This document shows positions 1-6,789 of a stretch of 39,015 nt of DNA, in pieces. The notes beneath the pieces are model-generated. The model saw only the letters and a program-made list of their open reading frames with translations, was not told where the DNA came from and did not search any database. A program made the translations under genes and the position numbers. Source of the stretch: Clostridia bacterium (GTDB taxonomy: Bacteria; Bacillota; Clostridia; Oscillospirales; CAG-272); contig JAFXAC010000082.1 of assembly GCA_017522125.1 (NCBI GenBank), positions 1 through 39,015 on the forward strand, in the 5' to 3' direction. The number at the start of each line of letters is the position of its first letter. Position 1 is the first letter of the stretch.

Positions 1-81
1 ATAGCGGTAATTACACCCCTCATCATCGCCAAGGGATAACTATACCTTCACGAAAAACAGCTCGCATCTAAATCTGCTTAA
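1..81 (+). repeat. Diverged direct repeat, left copy
   Basis: This stretch matches 1259-1340 in the same orientation. Shared blocks in order are ATAGCGGT, CATCATCGCCAAGGG, a CTTCA/AAA segment and GCATCTAAATC, with small indels between them. Both copies are followed after about 40-50 bases by CAGAAAAAAG and a hairpin. I do not recognise the element. It could be the end of a mobile unit, a decayed gene end or a small RNA. The left edge of the window may cut it. Confidence 0.6.
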
Positions 82-127
82 CACAAACTCCAAGAGTTGG
101 TAGTGGCAAATCTGCCTACCCTGCCAG

Positions 128-159
128 AAAAAAGCACTTGCGCAAGCAAGTGCTTTTTT
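128..159. terminator. Bidirectional hairpin terminator
   Basis: A perfect 13-bp stem pairs 128-140 with 147-159 around a 6-base loop. It is A-rich on the left and has TTTTTT on the right, so it could work on either strand. It follows the left copy of the diverged repeat. Confidence 0.75.
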
Positions 160-163
160 CAAC

Positions 164-342
164 GAAATTTGCCCTTGCGGGCAAGTGAAATATTTCTGCG
201 AAATGTGAAATACGCCTGCGGCGTGTGAAATATTCGCTTCGCGAATGTGGGCAAATTTCATTTCACATTGCGACCTGTGGTAGCAATATTTCACAATTCG
301 CGAAGTGAATTATTTCACATTCGGCGTATGCCGAATATTTCA
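164..342. repeat. Array of short palindromes joined by GTGAAATA / TATTTCAC
   Basis: This gene-free stretch holds a run of short hairpins: TTGCCC/GGGCAA (169-184), ATTTC/GAAAT (192-204), ACGCC/GGCGT (212-224), ATTCGC/GCGAAT (232-246), ATTGC/GCAAT (around 268-288), AATTC/GAATT (around 295-310) and ATTCGGC/GCCGAAT (around 319-336). In the left half the linkers read GTGAAATA. In the right half they read TATTTCAC, so the array is itself roughly an inverted repeat. GAAATTTGCCC (164-174) also pairs with GGGCAAATTTC (249-259). It has no direct repeats with unique spacers, so it is not CRISPR. Confidence 0.75.
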
Positions 343-433
343 CTAAAAGCTTTCGACTCTAAAGTATTTCTAAATTTTGTAGATGCATTTCGGGCATTTC
401 GGGTCTGTAGACGTATTCGGACTGGCGAAACGG

Positions 434-462
434 TTGAAGTGTTTACAAAATTGTGGTATAAT
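434..462 (+). promoter_or_regulatory. Sigma-A promoter of the orphan gene
   Basis: TTGAAG (434-439), a 17-bp spacer and TATAAT (457-462). The ribosome binding site AAAGGCGGTGGAG lies just downstream, before the ATG at 489. Confidence 0.75.
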
Positions 463-488
463 AAAGCAAAGAAAGGCGGTGGAGCATA

Positions 489-1217
489 ATGATCAATCAC
501 TATAATGAATTTGATAATTTAATGTCTTGCTTCAATGATGCGCGCAAATATGCACTTGAGAATGCGGAGCGTTTTGAAAACATAGAATCAAATCGTGTAG
601 ATTACTCAACGCCATCTGATTTTTACTACGGAATTCACACGCCGTCTTTGATCTTAAAAATTGCCTATTCAAAATCCTATACAAAGGGAAGAAAATTAAA
701 AAACATAGGCAATCGTGAAGAATATATGTCATACGAATACGATGACTCTGACCGATTGATAAAAATATCTGAGCATGGAGAAAAATCAACCACTTTTTGT
801 TGTATTTTTCAACTGAATGATTTTGAGTGGATAATTCCGGTTTACAAATATAACGATCACTATTGTGAACGGTATAAAGCGGAAATGAGAAAGTATGATG
901 AACATGGAAGAATCTTGATTTATGCCCGATTTGATACGGCACAAGTTTGGTTAGAAAGATATACATATTCTAAGGACAATCCGCAAAATGCAGTATGTGA
1001 GTTTTGGAACTATATCCCAAATCTTTCTCATTCAAGCAAAAATAAATCTGTTTCTGAAACGGGTTCTCCGGCACAATTATGGATATTTGAACTTGATTTG
1101 AGTGACCTCAAAAAGGTTAACGGAGAACTGATAGAATCTTATACACGAGATTTTTCTGCATATCGACAGAAGCCGCCCTGTTTACCGCCGCCACAAATAT
1201 CATATAAAAAGTATTGA
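489..1217 (+). CDS. Hypothetical protein with YD-repeat-like segments
   Basis: A 242-residue soluble protein that I do not recognise as a family. No signal peptide or membrane segment is visible. Two stretches resemble the YD repeats of RHS/WapA-type proteins: YEYDDSDRLIKIS at residues 82-94 and KYDEHGRILIYARFD at 135-149. The C-terminus is proline-rich (CLPPPQ). The start is supported by a strong ribosome binding site 4-8 bases upstream and a good promoter. The gene is visibly more A+T-rich than the rest of the window and stands alone between the two copies of a diverged repeat, next to a hairpin array, which suggests horizontal acquisition. A role as an orphan toxin-associated or immunity protein is possible but is only a guess from the YD-like pattern. 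Confidence 0.7.
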   Translation: MINHYNEFDNLMSCFNDARKYALENAERFENIESNRVDYSTPSDFYYGIHTPSLILKIAYSKSYTKGRKLKNIGNREEYMSYEYDDSDRLIKISEHGEKSTTFCCIFQLNDFEWIIPVYKYNDHYCERYKAEMRKYDEHGRILIYARFDTAQVWLERYTYSKDNPQNAVCEFWNYIPNLSHSSKNKSVSETGSPAQLWIFELDLSDLKKVNGELIESYTRDFSAYRQKPPCLPPPQISYKKY

Positions 1218-1258
1218 TACATAGGTTTTGTTACAAGCATGGCGTTGCGCCCCGGAAG

Positions 1259-1340
1259 ATAGCGGTCAAGTGCAACTCCCATCATCGCCAAGGGGGGGAG
1301 TCTCCCCTCTTCAAAACTGACCTGCATCTAAATCAGCCAC
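1259..1340 (+). repeat. Diverged direct repeat, right copy
   Basis: Second copy of the element at 1-81. GCATCTAAATC near its end recurs about 30 bases later as GCGTCTAAATC (1351-1361), a short internal repeat. Like the left copy, it leads into CAGAAAAAAG and a hairpin. The two copies bracket the hairpin array and the orphan gene. Confidence 0.6.
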
Positions 1341-1379
1341 ACACGGTTTTGCGTCTAAATCGGACACACATCACAGAAA

Positions 1380-1428
1380 AAAGGAGCCGTCTCAAATGCG
1401 AAAAAATCGCATTTGAGACGGCTCCTTT
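1380..1428. terminator. 22-bp perfect stem-loop, probable terminator
   Basis: 1380-1401 pairs perfectly with 1407-1428 around an AAAAA loop. The right-hand T-run is short (TTT), while the A-run on the left makes it a better terminator for the minus strand. It shares the stem tip CAAATGC/GCATTTG with the terminators at 15657-15683 and 25232-25276. Confidence 0.7.
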
Positions 1429-1811
1429 GCCGTTTATATGCGCCCGTTTAATGAACGTTGGCAGGGGAGAGGATAGATAAAAATCCTCGATTTTAACCCG
1501 CCAATAGCCCCAAAATTTTGTTATTTTTTTAACAAAACTGCCCAAAAATCAGCCCGTTTTGCTTTCTTTTGAAAGGCAAAAATCGGCGGAATTAAGCTCT
1601 GATGCGGTGAAAGTGAGGCAAAAAAGCGCACTTCCTCATTTTTTATTTTGCGGCTGAAAAACTATCCGTATGAGCGGCAAACGTGTTGTGCTCCTTGCCA
1701 GAATCAAGCATTTACCGCATATTGCAAGCTTTTGGAAAACGCGTATTATATTATTAAACTATAAAGTTTGTATCAATTTAACTTATATTATTACAAATTT
1801 ATTCGCAGAAC

Positions 1812-1840
1812 TTGACACGCGTGTTAAAATATGCTATCAT
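1812..1840 (+). promoter_or_regulatory. Promoter of the surface-protein cluster
   Basis: TTGACA (1812-1817), a 17-bp spacer and TATCAT (1835-1840), with TGC immediately before the -10, forming an extended -10. It probably drives at least the first two surface-protein genes. Confidence 0.8.
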
Positions 1841-1945
1841 TACTCTGTAGAGTTATATTTATATTATATATTTTATTTTATTATCTGCTTTGCGGCGGAC
1901 AAAAACTTGATTTGACGTTATTTTAGCGCGAAAGGAAACAAGGTT

Positions 1946-4342
1946 ATGAAAAGAGCATTAGCATGGGTTCTGGTGTTTCTGCTGATTGTGGTGGGGGCGG
2001 TCGTCGGTACGCTGGCGTACCTTACGGATCGGGACGCAAAAACGAACGTTTTTACTATCGGTGACATAAATATCGAGCTTTTGGAGTATGAACGCACGGA
2101 CGTTGAAAACAAAAATGAGGCTGCGACTGTTAAGGAGTTTGAAGACAACAAGCCCCTGATCCCCGGCGTTATCCAAAGCGACTTTGACTACACCGCAGAC
2201 GGTAGCGCGTACGTCGATTGGACGGCAGAGGGCAAGGCTGATTATCAGTCGCCCATCTGGGACCCCGCCGATATCAATAACGAGCTTGATAAGATGGTCT
2301 TTATCAAGAACACAGGCACCAACAGCGCGTACGTTCGCATGTTCCTTGCTTTTGAGGCGGGCGCGTATACGTCCTTCGAGCAGTTCTCGGAGAAGGTCCA
2401 CCTTAACCTCAACGATAAGGATTGGACTTGGAAGTGGGAGCCGTATATTGCCAAGATAGGCAATGAGAAATACTTTATCGCTACGGCGACCTATAACCAC
2501 GTATTAGAGCCGGGTACGCTTACGGAGATCAGCTTGGCGCAGATAGCGCTTGACCCCTCCGCCACCAACTTGGACGTAAATGCGTTTGGAAAAACCTATA
2601 ACGTCCCCATCATCGCGCAGGGAATACAGACGGCAAGCTTTAGCGATCCCGTTACCGCGCTTGAAACAGGCTTTGGCGACGATATCCCCTTCGAGGGCAT
2701 TACCTTCGACAAGGGCGTATCGCTTAAGACCGCGCTTACGTATTTTGAGGGCAACGTCGCTGGAACGAATATCTACAAGAACGTTGAAAATATAATTTTC
2801 GGCACAAAGGATGCTTATCCCGAAGTAAAGTCATCTTACTCGGGTACGCTCACGTTAAACGATCAGGGCGCACCCACGCACACCTATTACGTTCCGAGCA
2901 AAACTACGGAGGGCAATTACGACCTCTACGTCCTCGCGGACGAAGGCAAGATATATACTCCCGAGAACAGCGATTCCCTGTTCTCGGGAATGACGTCATT
3001 AGTTACGGTCAATACCTCGAATCTGGACGTTGGCCAAACTACCTCTATGCGAACTATGTTCTCCGGTTGCCAAAGCTTGGAAACGGTCGACGTAAGCAGT
3101 TGGAACGTGGAAAATGTCGCCTTTATGAACAATATGTTCCAGAACTGTTACAAGCTAAGCACGCTTGACGTTTCGGACTGGGATGTGAGTAATGTAACCA
3201 AAATGGGTTCTATGTTCAAATCGTGCTATGAGTTGCAAAATATTGACGTCAGCAAGTGGACGGTAAGTAAGGTTACTGATATGGCAGCTATGTTTCAAGA
3301 TTGCAAAACGTTTACAGCCTTGGAGGTTAGCGGATGGAACACGGCTAAGGTAAACTATATAAGCTCTATGTTTTCGGGCTGCGTCAACCTTGCGTCGATT
3401 GGCGTTTCAAACTGGACCGTGGACAACGTTACCGAAATGCATTCTATGTTCAAGAACTGCCCCAAGCTCGCCTCTCCTATGGACCTTTCAGGCTGGAACG
3501 TGGGCAAGGTTACTTCAATGATGTTAATGTTCGAGGGCTGCACCTCACTTACCGAATTAAACGTTTCCGGTTGGAACGTAAGTAATGCGACGAGCCTTCG
3601 CGGTATATTTAAAAATTGCAATCTTCTGACTGAATTGGAAGTTGCAGGATGGTCTGTGAGCGAAAAAAACACCAGCTTGCTTGAAACGTTTTACGGCTGC
3701 AGTAATTTGAAGCAGCTTGATCTTTCGAGCTGGACCGTTAGCGGTGTTACCGATATGACACGAACGTTTGCCGCTTGCTCGTCGCTTACGTCCTTGAACG
3801 TTTCTACGTGGAAACTTAATGAGGTAGCTACAATTACACTGTCGGACATGTTCAGTGGTTGTTCGTCCCTTGCTTCCTTGAACGTTTCCGATTGGAACGT
3901 TAATAAAGTTACGTCAATGACATCTTTGTTCCAAAACTGCTCGGCACTTACTTCATTGGATGTTTCAGGCTGGAGCGTGGGAAGCGTAACTGCAATGAAT
4001 AATATGTTCTTGAATTGCAAGAAACTAACGGCGCTGGATTTGAACGGTTGGAATACCGCCGAGGTTAAGCATGCAAGAAATATGTTCAGAGGCTGTAGTG
4101 AGCTTGTGACGATATACGTCGGCGATGGTTGGGAAATGTCGCAGATCCCTGAGGAAAATGTAGATAAAGGCACTGGTGAAAAATCATCAGCATTGATGTT
4201 CTTCGAATGCCCCAAGCTGGTTGGTGAAAAGGGTACAACGTACAACAAAAATAACGTCGACAAAACCTACGCCCGCATAGACGGCGGCACGAGCGCCCCC
4301 GGCTACCTCACCTACAAGGAACACACGCCTACTACCCCCTAA
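1946..4342 (+). CDS. SipW-type signal peptide, BspA-like (DUF285) repeat surface protein 1
   Basis: A 798-residue exported protein. The N-terminus is a single hydrophobic segment ending GTLAYLTD, followed by KTNVFTIGDINIEL. This is the pattern of SipW-processed TasA/camelysin-type precursors. Residues of about 30-235 form a domain shared with the three paralogues here (landmarks DKMVFIKNTG, FAFEAG-like, SLAQIALDPSATN, AQGIQ). A linker with YDLYVLAD and IYTP follows. About 13 repeats of roughly 26 residues then run from about 350 to 740, with a DVSxWxVxxVTxMxxMFxxC core typical of DUF285/BspA-like leucine-rich repeats. The C-terminus (PGYLTYKEH) has no LPXTG motif or membrane anchor. The ATG is 9 bases after AAAGGA, and the next gene starts 30 bases downstream. 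A surface, matrix or adhesin role is inferred from the families. Confidence 0.88.
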   Translation: MKRALAWVLVFLLIVVGAVVGTLAYLTDRDAKTNVFTIGDINIELLEYERTDVENKNEAATVKEFEDNKPLIPGVIQSDFDYTADGSAYVDWTAEGKADYQSPIWDPADINNELDKMVFIKNTGTNSAYVRMFLAFEAGAYTSFEQFSEKVHLNLNDKDWTWKWEPYIAKIGNEKYFIATATYNHVLEPGTLTEISLAQIALDPSATNLDVNAFGKTYNVPIIAQGIQTASFSDPVTALETGFGDDIPFEGITFDKGVSLKTALTYFEGNVAGTNIYKNVENIIFGTKDAYPEVKSSYSGTLTLNDQGAPTHTYYVPSKTTEGNYDLYVLADEGKIYTPENSDSLFSGMTSLVTVNTSNLDVGQTTSMRTMFSGCQSLETVDVSSWNVENVAFMNNMFQNCYKLSTLDVSDWDVSNVTKMGSMFKSCYELQNIDVSKWTVSKVTDMAAMFQDCKTFTALEVSGWNTAKVNYISSMFSGCVNLASIGVSNWTVDNVTEMHSMFKNCPKLASPMDLSGWNVGKVTSMMLMFEGCTSLTELNVSGWNVSNATSLRGIFKNCNLLTELEVAGWSVSEKNTSLLETFYGCSNLKQLDLSSWTVSGVTDMTRTFAACSSLTSLNVSTWKLNEVATITLSDMFSGCSSLASLNVSDWNVNKVTSMTSLFQNCSALTSLDVSGWSVGSVTAMNNMFLNCKKLTALDLNGWNTAEVKHARNMFRGCSELVTIYVGDGWEMSQIPEENVDKGTGEKSSALMFFECPKLVGEKGTTYNKNNVDKTYARIDGGTSAPGYLTYKEHTPTTP

Positions 4343-4372
4343 ACGAATTCGACGATCAAAGGAAGGTATATT

Positions 4373-6565
4373 ATGAAAAAAGTATTGATCTGGATTTCAA
4401 TTTTGATATTGGTCGCGGTAGTGTCCGTTGTCGGCACGCTGGCATACCTCACAGCCACCGATGCGGCGGATAACGTTATGACCGCCGGTGAGGCACAAAT
4501 CGAGATCAGAGAATATCAGCGCGAGGATATCGAGAAGGAGAACGAGGCTGCGGAGGTCGAAAACTTTGAAAACGACAAGCTCCTCATTCCCTCCGTAGTT
4601 CCGAGTGGCTTTGATTATAACACGGTATCAAACAGCCACTACGTCGATTGGGATCAAGCCGACGAGCATGGAGATACGATAAAGTCAGGTTATACCTCTC
4701 CCGTTTGGAATCCCGCACAGATTACCAACGAGATAGATAAGATGGTGTTCGTAAAGAACACGGGTGAGTGCGACGTTTACGTCCGTCTTTGCTTTGCGTT
4801 CGAGGCGGGAAATTACGTAAGGCTTGACCGCTTCAAGGAAATGGTACACCTGAATCTTAATTCTACCGATTGGGAGTGGGATTGGGTAGAACCGGAGGAA
4901 AATCACGTCGCCGTTATCGACGGCACAAAATTCTTCCTTGCGTGGGCTACTTACAAGCACGTTTTGCCCGCAGGCGAGCATACCAATATCAGCCTGTCGC
5001 AGATAGCACTTGACTTCAGCGCGATCAACGATCACGCGCGCGCCTTTGGCGATAAGTACGAGGTCAAGGTGTTCGCGCAGGGCATTCAGGCAGATGGCTT
5101 TACCGCGGACTTGGGCTATACCCCTGCCACCGCTCTGGAAACGGGCTTTGAAGGCTACAAGATACCCTTCGAATACGAATACGTTAATTTCACCGACCTT
5201 AAGACTGCTATAAACAAAGCAGGTGATCTCAACACCGTTACCTTCGGTCTTACATCAGATCACCCCGACGTGGTAAAAAGCTACAATGGTATCTTGGTGG
5301 CTAACATTGCGGGTCAGGCAGACTTCACCGCCTACGCCTACCACGTTCCGGCTGGCAACGGCTTGTATGACGTCTACGTCCTCGCAGATAATTGGAAGAT
5401 CTACGCTCCGAAGAGCTGCGACCACTTTTTTGGCTGGAGGCGAAACTTAAAGAGGGTAGATACCGCAAATTTGGACGTTAGTGGTGCGACGGACATGGAT
5501 TATATGTTTAGAGAGTGCAATAATCTCGCGGAGATTGACGTTTCAGATTGGGACACCAGTAATGTGACTAGCATGCAAGGTATGTTTGAAGCTTGTAAGC
5601 AACTCACCGAGCTTGACGTTTCAAATTGGGACGTGAGCAACGTGACCACGATGAATGCTTTGTTCTTAAATTGCGAAAAAATCACGGAGCTCGACGTTTC
5701 TAACTGGGAAGTGGATAAAGTAACGGATATGCAGAAGATGTTCCAGAACTGCTACTACCTTTCCGAATTAGACTGTTCAAGCTGGAACGTGGATAACGTG
5801 ACCAATATGTCCATAATGTTCAAAAATTGCCAACGCGTAACCGCATTGGATCTTTCGGGCTGGAATGTGAGCAAGGTTACAGATATGTCTGGAATGTTCG
5901 ATGTTTGTAAGTCCCTTGCTTCCCTGAACGTTGCTGGGTGGAAATTTGTCAGCACGGACGATATCGGTCCCCAAGTCACTAATATGAGCTCTATGTTTGC
6001 CGAGTGCTACCAACTTAAGTCCTTGGATCTTTCCGGCTGGAACGTCAGCAGTGTCACTGATATGGCAGGTATGTTTAAATTTTGCTCGGCTCTTGAGTCC
6101 TTGAACGTTTCTACTTGGAACGTCAGCAGCGTTACCAGTTTGTCTCAGGCGTTCTACAAGTGCGGACAGCTTAAGTCCTTGGATCTTTCGAAGTGGAACG
6201 TTAGCGGTGTCACAAAGATGGATCAAATGTTCTCTGATTGTTACTCCTTGAAAACCTTGGATCTTTCGGGGTGGAACGTTAGCATCGTCGAAAATATGAA
6301 ACAAACATTTAGTGGTTGTGGCTCTTTAACGACCTTGGACCTTTCGGGTTGGGATGTAAGCAACGTCAAAGATATGACGCAAATGTTCTATAGTGATTCT
6401 GCTCTTACGACCATATATGCCGGCGGAGACTGGAATGTGGGTAATGTAACATCGCACAGTGAAATGTTCAAGAATTGCACCAGCTTGCCGGGCTTTGATA
6501 GCGGCAAAGTCGACAAAACCGGCGCCAAGCTCATTGCCAACGGCGGCTACCTTACCAAAAAGTAA
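4373..6565 (+). CDS. SipW-type signal peptide, BspA-like (DUF285) repeat surface protein 2
   Basis: A 730-residue paralogue of the preceding gene, with the same order of parts: a signal segment ending GTLAYLTATD, the shared TasA-like N-terminal domain (DKMVFVKNTG, FAFEAGNY, SLSQIALD), a YDVYVLAD linker, then about 13 DUF285-type repeats. One repeat near residue 520-535 carries a short insertion (FVSTDDIGPQ). It ends GGYLTKK without a sorting signal. AAAGGAAG precedes the ATG. The gene lies 30 bases after the previous stop with no promoter or terminator between, so the two are very likely cotranscribed. The repeats differ more from one another at the DNA level than those of protein 3. Confidence 0.88.
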   Translation: MKKVLIWISILILVAVVSVVGTLAYLTATDAADNVMTAGEAQIEIREYQREDIEKENEAAEVENFENDKLLIPSVVPSGFDYNTVSNSHYVDWDQADEHGDTIKSGYTSPVWNPAQITNEIDKMVFVKNTGECDVYVRLCFAFEAGNYVRLDRFKEMVHLNLNSTDWEWDWVEPEENHVAVIDGTKFFLAWATYKHVLPAGEHTNISLSQIALDFSAINDHARAFGDKYEVKVFAQGIQADGFTADLGYTPATALETGFEGYKIPFEYEYVNFTDLKTAINKAGDLNTVTFGLTSDHPDVVKSYNGILVANIAGQADFTAYAYHVPAGNGLYDVYVLADNWKIYAPKSCDHFFGWRRNLKRVDTANLDVSGATDMDYMFRECNNLAEIDVSDWDTSNVTSMQGMFEACKQLTELDVSNWDVSNVTTMNALFLNCEKITELDVSNWEVDKVTDMQKMFQNCYYLSELDCSSWNVDNVTNMSIMFKNCQRVTALDLSGWNVSKVTDMSGMFDVCKSLASLNVAGWKFVSTDDIGPQVTNMSSMFAECYQLKSLDLSGWNVSSVTDMAGMFKFCSALESLNVSTWNVSSVTSLSQAFYKCGQLKSLDLSKWNVSGVTKMDQMFSDCYSLKTLDLSGWNVSIVENMKQTFSGCGSLTTLDLSGWDVSNVKDMTQMFYSDSALTTIYAGGDWNVGNVTSHSEMFKNCTSLPGFDSGKVDKTGAKLIANGGYLTKK

Positions 6566-6605
6566 ACGCAAAATCTTCCTTATTATATAATACTGATTTC
6601 TCGCC

Positions 6606-6724
6606 CCCGACCATTTTGGTCGGGCGGCGATGAAAATGCAGAGGCGCGAAGCTTGCAAAAGCCTGCGTGACGTTTATGCGAAGCATTTGCGCCAAACTTG
6701 CGTGCGCTTATGCGAAGCATAAGC
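6606..6724. repeat. Hairpin cluster between surface-protein genes 2 and 3
   Basis: Three stem-loops: CCCGACC/GGTCGGG (6606-6624), ATGC-GAA-GCAT (6676-6686) and GCTTATGC-GAA-GCATAAGC (6706-6724). A fourth, at 6728-6746, is listed as a terminator. Three of the four loops are GAA. The 224-base gap between the genes has no convincing promoter, so these may modulate readthrough or mRNA stability. Confidence 0.6.
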
Positions 6725-6727
6725 AAA

Positions 6728-6751
6728 GCAGATACGAAGTATCTGCGTTTT
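6728..6751 (+). terminator. Possible terminator or attenuator before surface protein 3
   Basis: GCAGATAC (6728-6735), GAA loop, GCAGATAC complement GTATCTGC (6739-6746), then GTTTTT. It sits just before the ribosome binding site of the gene at 6790, so it could end the upstream transcript or reduce expression of the third gene. Confidence 0.5.
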
Positions 6752-6789
6752 TATCGCTGAAAATAAAACCAAGCGAAAGGAAATACGTT

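Larger units (their letters stand above)
1218..1945. other. Gene-free stretch between the orphan gene and the surface-protein cluster
   Basis: Contains the right copy of the diverged repeat (1259-1340), a 22-bp-stem hairpin (1380-1428), a possible structured segment (1458-1504, with TTGGC/GCCAA and GAGGAT/ATCCTC pairings), an A+T-rich hairpin TTTTGTTA/TAACAAAA (1516-1537) and the promoter at 1812-1840. The leader from about 1847 to the ATG at 1946 is roughly 100 bases and A+T-rich. I see no coding sequence with a ribosome binding site here. Confidence 0.55.

Noticed and set aside
164..342. CRISPR array
   Set aside because: The repeated parts are 7-8 base linkers between palindromes that differ from one another. 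There are no 25-40 base direct repeats with unique spacers, and no cas gene nearby.
6563..6591. Promoter from the TATAAT at 6586
   Set aside because: The -10 is perfect, but the -35 region at 17 bp reads TAAACG and no TGn precedes it. It is too weak to list as a promoter.
6667..6789. Upstream start for surface protein 3
   Set aside because: It would add 41 residues before a complete SipW-type signal peptide. The ATG at 6790 has the same GAAAGGAAA leader as its sister genes, and the extra region is made of hairpins.
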